From: Akkermansia sp.
GTDB lineage: Bacteria > Verrucomicrobiota > Verrucomicrobiia > Verrucomicrobiales > Akkermansiaceae
Direction: 5' to 3'
NCBI GenBank assembly: GCA_017555025.1
Contig: JAFZHC010000069.1
Location: 1-64,000, forward strand
DNA length: 64,000 bases
Position 1 is the stretch's first letter, and every line of letters starts with the position of its first letter. The position numbers and the translations under genes were made by a program. Under the pieces are notes generated by a model, which did no database searches, was not told where the DNA came from, and worked only from the letters and a program-made list of their open reading frames with translations. This document shows positions 40,741-49,874 of this stretch, piece by piece.

Positions 40741-42626
40741 CAACGGCGGGGCTTTTTGGAGAAGCGGGAGAAGAAGGGCGTGCGCTCTTCGTCGCGGTCG
40801 CGGCGGTCACGTCGCTCATAACGGTCGCCTTTGTTCTCACGGCGGTCAGAACGCTCAAAGCGGTCACCCTTGCGATTGTTGAAGCGCTCGGCACGTTCAA
40901 AACGGTTGCCTTTTTCGCGGCGGAAGTTCTCGCGGCCGGGGTAGGATTCACCGCCATTGCTGCGGCGGTCGCGCACATGCACGGCGGGGCGGTTGTCGCC
41001 TTCAGGCTTGCCTTTATCCTCGCGTACATTTACCTCGTAGCCGCAGATGGAGCAGGTGGAGAGTTTCTCGATAACCTGCGGAGCAATCTCCGGGCTGACT
41101 TCAATGAGGGAGTGTTTGAGGAAGATGCGAATGTCACCAACGGAGCCCTTGGGGGCACCGCCTTCGTTGTACATGAGGCCGGCGATGTCCTTCGGGCGAA
41201 TGCCGATGAGCTTGCCGCCATTCATGAAGAGAGTGGTGCTTTCTTTCAGGCTGCTCCAGTCGTTACCCTTTTCCGCAGCGGGCATAGCGCTCGCTTCGGT
41301 GCTCTCTCGCTTGGAATAGCGGCTGGGACGGTCTTCCGGTATAGCCTGCAATTCGCAACTGCCCTTTGCTACCAGCAGATTGAACATGGCGGCCATGAGT
41401 TGTTCTGCGGGCATTTCAATGTCCTGCAGAGCTTCCGGCAGTTCCGGTGCCTTGGTGGCTGCCTCGAGAATGTCATCTACCAGAGCTTCCACTCGAGCCT
41501 CTTCCACTTGGCTGGCGGTCATTACTTTTTCGCGGTTCATGCGCGTGCCGATGAAGCGCTCAATGCGGCCCAGCAGCGAGAAATCACGACGACCGATGAA
41601 GGTGACAGCCTTGCCCTTGCGGCCGGCGCGTGCGGTGCGACCAATGCGGTGTACATAGTCCTCAGGATCGCGCGGTAACTCAAAGTTTACCACAATGTCC
41701 ACATCATCAATGTCCAGCCCTCGTGCTGCGATGTCGGTGGCAACCAGCACATTGAGGTTGCCTCGGCGGAAAGAATCCATCACGCGCTCGCGCAGCGTCT
41801 GGGGCATGTCGCCATGCAGGCGATCTACAGAGTAACCGCGAGCCAGCAAACCGTCCACCACGTCATCCACTACGCGTTTGGTATTGGCAAACACAAGGCC
41901 GCGCTTCATACGCCCCATTTCGATGAGGCGGCTGAGAACTTCAATACGAGAGGAGAACACCACCTCATATACACTCTGCTCGCAGGTGGGGACGGTCAGT
42001 ACCGGTCGCTCAATGGTGATTTCGAGCGGGTTTTCGGAAAGTCGGTTAATCAGCGCACGGATGGCCGGAGACATCGTGGCCGAGAAGAACAGAGTCTGCC
42101 GCTCTGCGGGGAGCAGAGAAACCACACGGTCGATGTCTTCCTGAAAGCCCATGTCGAGCATTTCGTCGGCCTCGTCGAGAATGAGGGTCGTGATATTCTC
42201 GGTGGGGAGTTCCCCTTGCTCCATGAGGTCGATTACGCGGCCGGGGGTACCGACTACAAACTGCACGCCGCGCTGCAGTGCCGCCAATTGCGGGCCGAAG
42301 GAAGCTCCGCCGTAAATCGGAACGGCCGAGACGCCATCGAGGAAGAGTGCCAGCTTGTCTACCTCTCGGCAAATCTGAACAGCTAATTCTCGGGTGGGAG
42401 CTAGGCAGAGTACCTGCACACTACGCAGCGCAGGATCTATGTTCTCGAGTGCCGGTATGGAGAAGGCTAGTGTTTTGCCGGAGCCTGTATGGGAGAGCCC
42501 CACGATATCGTGCCCTTCGAGTGCGGGCGGAATAGCCTGCTGTTGAATGGGCGAGGGGGTATCGAAGCCTAACACTTCGATAGCTTCTAAAATTTCCGGG
42601 CAAATTCCGAGTTCTGAGAAAGACAT
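40740..42626 (-). CDS. DEAD-box RNA helicase with DbpA-like domain and RD-rich tail (CsdA/DeaD type)
   Basis: Unwinds structured RNA, e.g. in ribosome assembly or cold adaptation. The 628-residue protein has SHTGSGKT (motif I), VLDEADEMLDMG-like LILDEADEMLD (II), FSATMS (III) and YVHRIGRTARAG (VI). A DbpA-type RNA-binding domain follows around residues 460-535 (GGKLIGIRPKDIAGLMYN, RIFLKHSLIEV). Then come a CSIC pair and a tail of about 85 residues dominated by Arg, Asp, Glu, Asn and Lys. That tail should be disordered and RNA-binding. Start at 42626 gives the conserved MSFSELGICPEIL opening; a TTG at 42638 is less likely. Confidence 0.93.
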   Translation of the reverse strand: MSFSELGICPEILEAIEVLGFDTPSPIQQQAIPPALEGHDIVGLSHTGSGKTLAFSIPALENIDPALRSVQVLCLAPTRELAVQICREVDKLALFLDGVSAVPIYGGASFGPQLAALQRGVQFVVGTPGRVIDLMEQGELPTENITTLILDEADEMLDMGFQEDIDRVVSLLPAERQTLFFSATMSPAIRALINRLSENPLEITIERPVLTVPTCEQSVYEVVFSSRIEVLSRLIEMGRMKRGLVFANTKRVVDDVVDGLLARGYSVDRLHGDMPQTLRERVMDSFRRGNLNVLVATDIAARGLDIDDVDIVVNFELPRDPEDYVHRIGRTARAGRKGKAVTFIGRRDFSLLGRIERFIGTRMNREKVMTASQVEEARVEALVDDILEAATKAPELPEALQDIEMPAEQLMAAMFNLLVAKGSCELQAIPEDRPSRYSKRESTEASAMPAAEKGNDWSSLKESTTLFMNGGKLIGIRPKDIAGLMYNEGGAPKGSVGDIRIFLKHSLIEVSPEIAPQVIEKLSTCSICGYEVNVREDKGKPEGDNRPAVHVRDRRSNGGESYPGRENFRREKGNRFERAERFNNRKGDRFERSDRRENKGDRYERRDRRDRDEERTPFFSRFSKKPRR

Positions 42627-42704
42627 AGACGCGGGCAAGGATGCCTCATTATTACGAAATTGTAAAGCACTTTTTCTGCCAGTCGGGCGAATTATGCTTC
42701 AAAG

Positions 42705-44066
42705 TTATTGTTCGGGGGTAGCTTCGTAGGCCTGTACCTTGTAATTGCGGCGCAGAAGAACATCGGCTTCTTTGCCGCTGGTGCCTTTTGGTGAGAACTG
42801 AACTTCAAACGTCACGCCGAAATATTGGTGAGATTCCCCCGCTTTGATGGCAAAATACGGCGCACCGTGGGGGAAGATAGTATCGACATCGCTGACGGCT
42901 GCATCGCGGGTCCATCGGGCGCTGGCTCCGGGGATGTCGTGCCGGAAAAGCTCATTAGGGTTATCAGAGTATTGGGCGGGGAAGGAGAAGAGGCGCAGAA
43001 TGGTTTTGTCCTCAGACTGCATGTCGCGGATGGCCAGCAACATCGTGCCTTCTCTGCCGGGGTTGGCATATACTTCTGCCTGATATACGCCGTATTGGCC
43101 GACCGGCTCACAGACTCTCAGTTCCGGGTTGTTGCCCAATATGCTGCGTTTCCCCTCACAGAGGCGTTGTAGGGTTTCAGGTGTGGGGGAATCGAGCAAC
43201 CCTTGCATGCGAGTATCGATGGCTGCGATGGCTGCATTGAGCGCCTTACAGGCTGTTTCTCTGTGTTTTGTGCCGCGCCAGGCTAGTAGCAGCTGGTGCT
43301 TGCCCGAAAGTTGCAGGGCTATATCGGGCACACCTTCCTGACCTTCTTCAGCCTGAGGAAATGGGGTGCCGGGGGCAGCCTGCACAAAGCCAGCGGGCAA
43401 AGCTTCACCCTCTGCCACGGTGCGGAAGATGGCATGTACAGCCCCGGGGATGCCGCCTGTTGCCGGCGGCAGCAGCACAACATGGCCGGGTTTTGTGTAG
43501 AAGGTGTCAGTTTGGGTGGCATGCGCCCAGCGGGGCGATTGGCTCAGGTAGGTTGAAAGCAGCTCTTCGTGTTCCTGCTCCAGTTGAATGAGGTTGGGTG
43601 TCTCTTCTATAACCTCCGCTCCGTAATTGGTCGGGTCAATGGCGATGGTCAGAGATGTGGGGCCGGTGAGTTTTTCGGAGGGGATGTGCAGGGTATCCGT
43701 GTTCTGAATGGGGTGGTGAGACGCCTCTTGCTCAAAGGGGGAACTTACATCGGCCTCAATAGCCATCTGCGCAAAAATGAGGGCTGCTATCCCCCATTGA
43801 ATCCCCCAGGTGCAGACCTGCCAGAGGGCTTTCAGATTATTGAGCTTCAGGAAAAAATGTACACAACTGGCAACAACCAGAATGGCCGAACCAACCAACG
43901 AAGCGAGAATGAGGGCTCCGGCGTAGCTTTTGACGGCAATTTGTAGTTCCGGCTCGACTAAATCGGGCCAGAGCAGGGGAACACAACTCAGCAATGCCAG
44001 CAGGCAACAGAGGGTATGGGGCACCCATGAGGCCTCCAGCACAACTCTGATGGGGGTGCGTATCAT
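42705..44066 (-). CDS. Predicted membrane protein, third gene of the ankyrin operon
   Basis: No family recognised. The 453-residue protein has three N-terminal membrane segments (about residues 15-33, 46-73, 83-103). A large soluble domain of about 345 residues follows, presumably periplasmic or cytoplasmic depending on topology. It contains SLTIAIDPTNYGAEVIEETPN and a C-terminal YFGVTFEVQFSPKGTSGKEADVLLRR strand-rich part, which reads like the cytochrome c biogenesis ResB style of domain but without certainty. Its ATG overlaps the previous gene's stop by 4 bases (ATGA), so it is translationally coupled to the ankyrin genes. Confidence 0.72.
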   Translation of the reverse strand: MIRTPIRVVLEASWVPHTLCCLLALLSCVPLLWPDLVEPELQIAVKSYAGALILASLVGSAILVVASCVHFFLKLNNLKALWQVCTWGIQWGIAALIFAQMAIEADVSSPFEQEASHHPIQNTDTLHIPSEKLTGPTSLTIAIDPTNYGAEVIEETPNLIQLEQEHEELLSTYLSQSPRWAHATQTDTFYTKPGHVVLLPPATGGIPGAVHAIFRTVAEGEALPAGFVQAAPGTPFPQAEEGQEGVPDIALQLSGKHQLLLAWRGTKHRETACKALNAAIAAIDTRMQGLLDSPTPETLQRLCEGKRSILGNNPELRVCEPVGQYGVYQAEVYANPGREGTMLLAIRDMQSEDKTILRLFSFPAQYSDNPNELFRHDIPGASARWTRDAAVSDVDTIFPHGAPYFAIKAGESHQYFGVTFEVQFSPKGTSGKEADVLLRRNYKVQAYEATPEQ

Positions 44067-45454
44067 TTTTGCTCGGTGTTCAGCCCGGTAAAGAGCTCAG
44101 GGTGTTCCAGTATGTGGATGGCCATAATGATGCGCGGACTGGGAGGAGGCAGTTCAATGTAACTGTGGTGAGCTGCCTGAATGATATAGGAATCTGTGGT
44201 AAGCTCTTTTCCTTGCAGTAGACGCCCGGCGATATCGGCATGGCGGGCAAGTTTAAGCTTTTTGAACTCAGTTTGCACGCGTCGCAGCATGGCTGCATCT
44301 ACCCCTTCGGTGTCGCCGTTGCGCAGCGCATGGTCAACCACAGCACATTCGTACAGGCGCCGCAGGGTAGGAGACTCCTCTCCATTTTTATTAGCAAGGC
44401 AGGCTGCGAGGGCATCCGGAGTGGGGGTGGGAAGTCCCCGTCTCTTAAGCAATAACCTGTAAGCCATGTAGGCGAGGTTCGCTTCGTTGCATTTGGTGTA
44501 CTTGTCGATGAGTGGTAGAACTTGGTCGCCTTCATTGCGCTCGAGCATTTCGAGCAACTGCCCCATGGGACGTGCGGCATCGCAGTCAATCATTTCATCC
44601 GGTGAACTGGGTAACATGGTATCCAGCTTTTGGAGGGCTTTTCGCAGGTCTTGGCCATCCACCTCCCACTCCAGCAGGTTGAGTGCATCCAGCACATAGG
44701 AGGGGATTTCTTCAAGAAAATGCTCACCATGCTTCCAGTAGTGCAGGTTGTGTACGTACTCTTTGGCTCGTTCACGGTCAGCCAGTCGCATGAAATCCAG
44801 CAGCAGCACGACTTTGACACCGGGCATGGATTTTTTTCTCACGCCGGTTTCGCTGATAATCTGGTTCAGTCTGTTTTCGGCACGGTCGTACGCCGGTGCG
44901 CAATATTTGCGGATGAGGTATTCTCTGCTGGCCTCGTGTGAGGTGCGGGCTGCCTGCTGAGTGCGCTTTTGTATGTAACGATAGAATGCTGCGGTGTCGT
45001 AAGGTATGCGTACAGCAAGCTCCTTGGGTACAAGCCCTGCATCATTCAGCTTTTTGAGCAGCTCCGGTTTGCTTTGCAGGAAATAGAGCGCGTTACAGCC
45101 TTGATTATCCTCGTGCAAGATATCGGCGCCTTGCTGCAGAAGAGCGATAATGGCGTCATCAACAGCCCCGGCAAAATGAGGGTCGGTGGTATAGCGATAG
45201 TCCATCTCCAGCGGGCGGCAGAGATGAAGAAGCGGGGTCGCTCCCTTACTGTCTTTTTCGTGGACATCTGCTCCTTCTTTTAATTGACGGCGCAATAGCT
45301 CGAGAGATTCAGCACCGTCAAAGCCGGAGGTGACGTCCAGCAAAGAATACACAGCCGGTGTTGTTATTGCGGCACTCACGGGCTCCTCGGGGGTATTGCC
45401 CGAGGCGATGGTGCTGCAAATGCATAGGAAAGACGCTGTGAGTGTAAGGCGCAT
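44063..45454 (-). CDS. Exported ankyrin-repeat protein, second gene of the operon
   Basis: The 463-residue precursor has a signal peptide (MRLTLTASFLCICSTIASG). Ankyrin-like repeats lie at about residues 45-150: LRRQLKEGADVHEKDSKGATPLLHL and ALLQQGADILHEDNQGCNALYFL. The remaining 300 residues are helical and unassigned. It starts 3 bases after the stop of the ankyrin lipoprotein gene and overlaps the following membrane protein gene by 4 bases. Ankyrin repeats bind proteins; the partners are probably the other two products. Confidence 0.78.
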   Translation of the reverse strand: MRLTLTASFLCICSTIASGNTPEEPVSAAITTPAVYSLLDVTSGFDGAESLELLRRQLKEGADVHEKDSKGATPLLHLCRPLEMDYRYTTDPHFAGAVDDAIIALLQQGADILHEDNQGCNALYFLQSKPELLKKLNDAGLVPKELAVRIPYDTAAFYRYIQKRTQQAARTSHEASREYLIRKYCAPAYDRAENRLNQIISETGVRKKSMPGVKVVLLLDFMRLADRERAKEYVHNLHYWKHGEHFLEEIPSYVLDALNLLEWEVDGQDLRKALQKLDTMLPSSPDEMIDCDAARPMGQLLEMLERNEGDQVLPLIDKYTKCNEANLAYMAYRLLLKRRGLPTPTPDALAACLANKNGEESPTLRRLYECAVVDHALRNGDTEGVDAAMLRRVQTEFKKLKLARHADIAGRLLQGKELTTDSYIIQAAHHSYIELPPPSPRIIMAIHILEHPELFTGLNTEQK

Positions 45455-45457
45455 GAT

Positions 45458-47341
45458 TTACATCGATTGTTCTGCCTGAGTAGCCGCAGGTACGGAGGGA
45501 AGTAATTCCGCTGCGTGTTGCAGCATAAACTTGGCTGTTGCTATTTCGAGCTCGTAGGTCCAGGTGTCCTGAGTGTTCATCAGATTATCCAGCTCGTCAG
45601 GATTGCTGAGATTGGAGGCGATGGCCTGGTACATGTCTGCGGCCTGAGTGGCTCCCAGCTCTCGGATAGCTGTGATAAACTCGCTGATCTGCTCTTTGCT
45701 CATGTTACCGTACCACAAATCTTCGATGGAGGTCAGCAACAGGGCTTTCTGCAATGCCGGTGTATCTGCCCGGCGGTTATTGCTTGCTAACCAAGAGGCA
45801 ACGGAACCATCGCAGGCAGAGGGCAATCCGGCTTTGTAGAGTTTTGCTCCCCATGCTCCGGCTTGTATGGGTAGGCGGCTATCCGTACTGAGCTTGTCAA
45901 TCAATTCATCGCAGTCATTGCTCCTGCCAAGTAACTCTATGAGTGAGGCAGCATTTTCGTGTTCTCCGTTGGCGAGCATCTGCTCTGCTTTGGTGAGCAA
46001 CAACTCGGTCGGCAATACGACCGTAGGCGTGTCTTGCAGCGCATACACTAGCGCCGTCATCGAGTGGTTATGAGGCTTTAAGGCCTGCTCGTCATTCCAG
46101 AGGGGCATTGCAGCCACGATTTGCGAGGTTTTCGCGGCATCCACACTAGCCATGAGGTAGATAGCATTTTTTAGGGCATCGGTATAAATTTCCTGTTCGC
46201 GGAGCTCTGTTGAAGGATTGAGCAATAGTGCAATTGTGTCGAAGTAGGGGGCTATCACTTCTGCCGGAGTGTGCATCATGGAGGCGCGGCAGACGTCTGC
46301 CGCCAGATGTTCTCCCTGACGAATCTCCACAGGCGGTGCCTCCAGTTTGTGCCCCTTATCTCGCAGGCTTTGCAACACATCAGGCTGAGCCGCCAGAAGG
46401 TCGTAAGCGCAGAATCCCGGGTATTCTTCATCTTTTTCTGCTCTCAGGTAAGCATTCGCCCCCTGTTGCAGCAACCAATCCGCCAACTCGACCGCGGCCT
46501 CTGCTGTTCCGCTTTCCTTAAGTGATGGTAATGATGCAGCCAGGCAGAAGAGTGCAGTACGTCCTGCTTCGTCAACACTATCTACCGGGGTGCCCTGTTC
46601 TACAAGATAACGGGCACAGGCAAGGTGGTCGCCGGGGAAGTAGCCACCGCTCATGCGGGCTACCAGAGTCAGCAGCGGATAATGCGCCTCCGTCAGACCT
46701 CCTTCTTCGCGAATAAGGCGAGTGAGCGTGTTTACCCACCCGCGGTAAGCGGCTTCGGCGGTTTCATTGCCGGTACGAGGGACACCAATGTTGAGCAGGT
46801 GGTCATACACAGCCTCGTGAGCACAAGTAAGGCAGGCATTGTATGTTATGCTGCTTTCAACCGAGCCGGGGGTTGCCAGCGTGGCTCCGCCGGCAACCAG
46901 CACGTCAATAAGATTATTGATGACTTCTGCCGAAACTTCCGGCGTGTAATCTGTTGCGATGGCAAAAAGAAGCGGGGTCTCTGCTGCACTCCCTTCAATC
47001 ATGGTGGGAGTGTTCGGGTTCGCTCCGTCCAGCAGCAGACAACGTGCCAGCTCAGGCTTTTTCAGCATGCATGCCAAATGCAGCATGTTGTATTTATTGG
47101 TGGCGGAAAGGTATGTCGGGTCGGCGCTTTCTATGAATTTTTGTACAACATCGAGCATTTCCTCCGGCGCAGCTTCGGCCATCCAATCGGAGAGCGTCAG
47201 CGCCTCCACCTCTGCCTGCAATTCATGGAACTGAAGGGCGGCTTCTTCTGTAGCGCTGCCTCTGCTGCCGGCGCCATCGCAACCGACCAGCAGACTGATG
47301 GCAATCAGTGCCAGACTCATTTTACAGCATGCTCTCCTCAT
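45458..47341 (-). CDS. Ankyrin-repeat lipoprotein, first gene of the operon
   Basis: The 627-residue precursor has a lipoprotein signal with lipobox LLVGC, the lipid-bearing Cys at residue 21. Ankyrin-like repeats follow: NKYNMLHLACMLKKPELARCLLLDGANPN and, further on, VDEAGRTALFCL and LADWLLQQGANAYLRAE. The C-terminal half is helical and unassigned. The start is set at 47341, because a promoter ends only 7 bases upstream and overlaps the longer alternative start at 47377. The protein is predicted to sit in a membrane facing the periplasm or the surface. Confidence 0.8.
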   Translation of the reverse strand: MRRACCKMSLALIAISLLVGCDGAGSRGSATEEAALQFHELQAEVEALTLSDWMAEAAPEEMLDVVQKFIESADPTYLSATNKYNMLHLACMLKKPELARCLLLDGANPNTPTMIEGSAAETPLLFAIATDYTPEVSAEVINNLIDVLVAGGATLATPGSVESSITYNACLTCAHEAVYDHLLNIGVPRTGNETAEAAYRGWVNTLTRLIREEGGLTEAHYPLLTLVARMSGGYFPGDHLACARYLVEQGTPVDSVDEAGRTALFCLAASLPSLKESGTAEAAVELADWLLQQGANAYLRAEKDEEYPGFCAYDLLAAQPDVLQSLRDKGHKLEAPPVEIRQGEHLAADVCRASMMHTPAEVIAPYFDTIALLLNPSTELREQEIYTDALKNAIYLMASVDAAKTSQIVAAMPLWNDEQALKPHNHSMTALVYALQDTPTVVLPTELLLTKAEQMLANGEHENAASLIELLGRSNDCDELIDKLSTDSRLPIQAGAWGAKLYKAGLPSACDGSVASWLASNNRRADTPALQKALLLTSIEDLWYGNMSKEQISEFITAIRELGATQAADMYQAIASNLSNPDELDNLMNTQDTWTYELEIATAKFMLQHAAELLPSVPAATQAEQSM

Positions 47342-47348
47342 GGCTGCT

Positions 47349-47377
47349 ATACTACCACAAGCCCTGCGGTTTCGCAA
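47349..47377 (-). promoter_or_regulatory. Promoter of the ankyrin operon
   Basis: Minus strand TTGCGA (47377-47372), 17-bp spacer ending TGG, TAGTAT (47354-47349), then 7 bases to the ATG at 47341. It decides the start codon of the first gene. Confidence 0.6.
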
Positions 47378-47450
47378 GACGGAAAAAGCATTTTGAAAAC
47401 AGGTGCCCGATTTTTCCTCATATTTCTGTGTCCCTCAATCGCTCGCTGTC

Positions 47451-48857
47451 TCAGCAGGTGATGGTGGTGTCGAGGTGAGCTACATGAACCTCCCCTTCGT
47501 GTATCTTGTTGAGTGCTGATTTGAGGGCAGACGTACATTCCTTTTCGCCATGTACCAGATATACCTTTTTCTTGCTGCCGCCGGTGCGCTTGAAGTAGCC
47601 CAGCAACTCATTGTGGTCGGCATGGCCTGAGAATGAGTCCAGCGCGAGTACTTTGGCGCGAACCGGATATTCATCGCCGAGGATTCGCACCTGCAATGCT
47701 CCGTCCATGATGCGGCGGCCGAGTGTATTGGCGGCGCAGTACCCCACGAAGAGAATTGTATTTTTGTCGCGACTGATGCCGTTTTTCAGGTGGTGCAGAA
47801 TGCGCCCCGCTTCGCACATGCCTGAGGCAGAGATGATGATGGCTTGTTCGCGCAGATTGTTGAGTCTTTGCGACTCTGTAACAGTGCGTACCATGTGCAG
47901 CTGTTCGAACCCGAAGGGGTCGCGTTCGGTGAAGAGGAAATTGTAAACGTCCTGATTAAAGCATTCAGGGTGAATGCGGAAAATTTCTGTGGCGCTTACC
48001 GCCATGGGACTGTCAACATACACGGGGTAATTGGGAAGTTTACCCTCACGGTAGGCACGATTGAGCAGGTAGAGCAATTGCTGCGTGCGTTCTACGGCAA
48101 AAGCCGGGATGTACACGTTACCGCCCCGCTTCATGGCCTTGCGGATGGTGGAGATGAAGAGCTCTGCATCCTGCGCCGGAACTTCGTGGAAGCGGCCACC
48201 ATAGGTGCTTTCCATCAGCATGATGTCAACATCCGGTACGGCTTCCGGGTCGCGCAGCAGTTCATTGTCGCCTCGTCCCACGTCGCCGGAGAAGAGTAGG
48301 CGCTTGTGTTCTCCATCCTCTTTGTCGTCAATATCCAGTACCACTTGGGCGGCACCCAGAATATGCCCGGCATCGTAGAAAGTGAGGGTGACGCCATCGG
48401 CAATGGGGATGGGCATGTGGTAGCCGATGGTCAGGAAGCGGCGCATGGCGGCTTCCGCATCCTGCTCCGTGTATATGGGGGTGGCTACCGCACCGGCACC
48501 GCCTTTGCGACGATCCATTTTATTGAGGAATTTGCAGTCGCTTTCCTGAATGCGAGCTGCGTCTGCCAGCATGATGGAGCACAAGTCGCGCGTGCCGTAC
48601 GTGGTGTACACGAAACCACGGAAACCTCTCTTTACCAGATTGGGCAGGTTGCCGGAGTGGTCGATGTGGGCATGTGATAACACTACGCAATCAATACTTT
48701 TGGGGTCAAAATAGGGGAACTCGCGGTTAATGCGTAATTGATCCTCTCGGTGCCCTTGGTACATGCCGCAATCCAAGAGTATGCGCTTGCCGTTCACTTC
48801 CAGCAAATGCTGGGAGCCCGTCGTTGTTTCAGCTGCTCCGCAAAAATGAATTTTCAT
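47451..48857 (-). CDS. Metallo-beta-lactamase-fold beta-CASP nuclease (CPSF/YSH1-like)
   Basis: A probable zinc-dependent RNA exonuclease or endonuclease. The 468-residue protein has the metal-binding SHAHIDHSG, LTFYDAGHILGAAQV, FSGDVGRGD, the beta-CASP insert with YIPAFAVERTQQLLYLL and IIISASGMCEAGRILHHL, and the closing SFSGHADHNELL. This is the bacterial CPSF73-like group rather than RNase J, whose C-terminal extension is missing. The ATG at 48857 is favoured by a promoter 8 bases upstream; a GTG directly before it is possible. Confidence 0.9.
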   Translation of the reverse strand: MKIHFCGAAETTTGSQHLLEVNGKRILLDCGMYQGHREDQLRINREFPYFDPKSIDCVVLSHAHIDHSGNLPNLVKRGFRGFVYTTYGTRDLCSIMLADAARIQESDCKFLNKMDRRKGGAGAVATPIYTEQDAEAAMRRFLTIGYHMPIPIADGVTLTFYDAGHILGAAQVVLDIDDKEDGEHKRLLFSGDVGRGDNELLRDPEAVPDVDIMLMESTYGGRFHEVPAQDAELFISTIRKAMKRGGNVYIPAFAVERTQQLLYLLNRAYREGKLPNYPVYVDSPMAVSATEIFRIHPECFNQDVYNFLFTERDPFGFEQLHMVRTVTESQRLNNLREQAIIISASGMCEAGRILHHLKNGISRDKNTILFVGYCAANTLGRRIMDGALQVRILGDEYPVRAKVLALDSFSGHADHNELLGYFKRTGGSKKKVYLVHGEKECTSALKSALNKIHEGEVHVAHLDTTITC

Positions 48858-48865
48858 CACCCTGT

Positions 48866-48894
48866 ATACTAACGCCCTTTATCTCGCTTTTCAA
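48866..48894 (-). promoter_or_regulatory. Promoter of the beta-CASP nuclease gene
   Basis: Minus strand TTGAAA (48894-48889), 17-bp spacer, TAGTAT (48871-48866), then 8 bases to the ATG at 48857. Leaderless transcript predicted. Confidence 0.65.
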
Positions 48895-49002
48895 GTTAAA
48901 AGTACCACACCGCCCCATGTAAAATATGTTTTTATTGACTCGCTCGGATAAAATGTAATTTTTTTGCAATAAAAGTGTGCTTTGCTGCGTCTATATAATA
49001 GA

Positions 49003-49368
49003 ATGTTAAAGAAAATAGCAGGTCCGGTACTCTGTGTTGCCGTCGGCACCTTGTCGATTGTAAGCGCAACTCCTCAGAAGGTAGTCGAGGAAACATCACC
49101 CTTGGTAGCCAAATGTATGGCTGACTATAAAGAGACATACCTCAAAGAGCGCCCTTTTCGCAAAGATGTGCGTGTGCGCTATGAATATGTAACGCTGGAG
49201 GAAGTGCGCAACAGCCCTTTTGTTCGCTGGCTGCGCAAGCCTCTTGATGAGCCGGTGTATGTCAGCATCACAATCTGCAATCTGCCGCCGCGTTTTTTGG
49301 GGGGAGAGGGGCATTACCTGCTAAGCCCTGAAAGTGGTGAAATTATAGCCCGTTATCACACCAAATGA
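49003..49368 (+). CDS. Small exported protein, unknown function
   Basis: The 121-residue precursor has a signal peptide (MLKKIAGPVLCVAVGTLSIVSA). The mature part has no recognised family but reads as one compact domain with VRVRYEYVTLEEVRNSPF and ITICNLPPRFLGGEGHYLLSPESG. The start at 49003 opens the signal peptide; the frame opens 7 codons earlier without a suitable context. A TATAAT-like sequence sits at 48994-48999 but no matching -35 was found. It overlaps the next gene by 4 bases (ATGA). Confidence 0.68.
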   Translation: MLKKIAGPVLCVAVGTLSIVSATPQKVVEETSPLVAKCMADYKETYLKERPFRKDVRVRYEYVTLEEVRNSPFVRWLRKPLDEPVYVSITICNLPPRFLGGEGHYLLSPESGEIIARYHTK

Positions 49369-49814
49369 AAAAAGTTTGCTTGCTGTTACTCCCGGTGGTA
49401 TTGGCTCTACCGTTTGTACTCTTTGCCTGTTGGTTGGCGAAGGATGATGAACATGTGGCTGTAGTTCCGGTAGCATATGCGCAGCTGGATGAATACGATA
49501 GGGAACAGGTCCCTTCCTTCGCCTCTCATATCTACAGAGCCTCCTATGCGCATTGGCAGGTAGGGGAACGGGCATGGCGTTTTGATGTGCCGCCAGGCTG
49601 CGAGGCCTCTCTGAAAAAGTGGGTGGCCGGGAAAGGCGGTCAACCACGCAATGTGGCGCAGTATAATGCCTTGTCGAACATGACGCCGCCTGATTGGTGG
49701 AGCCGTCCCGCCGATGCCCGATTGGTGAGTAACCGTTATCTGCCGCAGGGGGTAAGTATGAGTATGTGGTACTCAGCTTCTCAAAATCGCGTGTGGTTGC
49801 TCTACTGTCAGTGA
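49365..49814 (+). CDS. Small exported or membrane-anchored protein, unknown function
   Basis: The 149-residue product starts with a hydrophobic signal or anchor (MKKVCLLLLPVVLALPFVLFACW). A Cys at residue 22 could serve as lipid attachment, though the box LLFAC-like context (VLFAC) is only approximate. The rest is soluble, aromatic-rich (TPPDWWSRPADARLVSNRYLP) and unassigned. Coupled to the preceding gene by an ATGA overlap, so the two products probably act together. Confidence 0.66.
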   Translation: MKKVCLLLLPVVLALPFVLFACWLAKDDEHVAVVPVAYAQLDEYDREQVPSFASHIYRASYAHWQVGERAWRFDVPPGCEASLKKWVAGKGGQPRNVAQYNALSNMTPPDWWSRPADARLVSNRYLPQGVSMSMWYSASQNRVWLLYCQ

Positions 49815-49831
49815 AAACGCAAAATACTCTC

Positions 49832-49860
49832 TTGCTAAGGGCTCGGTTTCGGTGTAAAAT
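49832..49860 (+). promoter_or_regulatory. Promoter of the threonine deaminase gene
   Basis: TTGCTA (49832-49837), 17-bp spacer, TAAAAT (49855-49860), then 14 bases to the ATG at 49875. No room for a leader-peptide attenuator. Confidence 0.5.
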
Positions 49861-49874
49861 GGGCGCGTACAATT

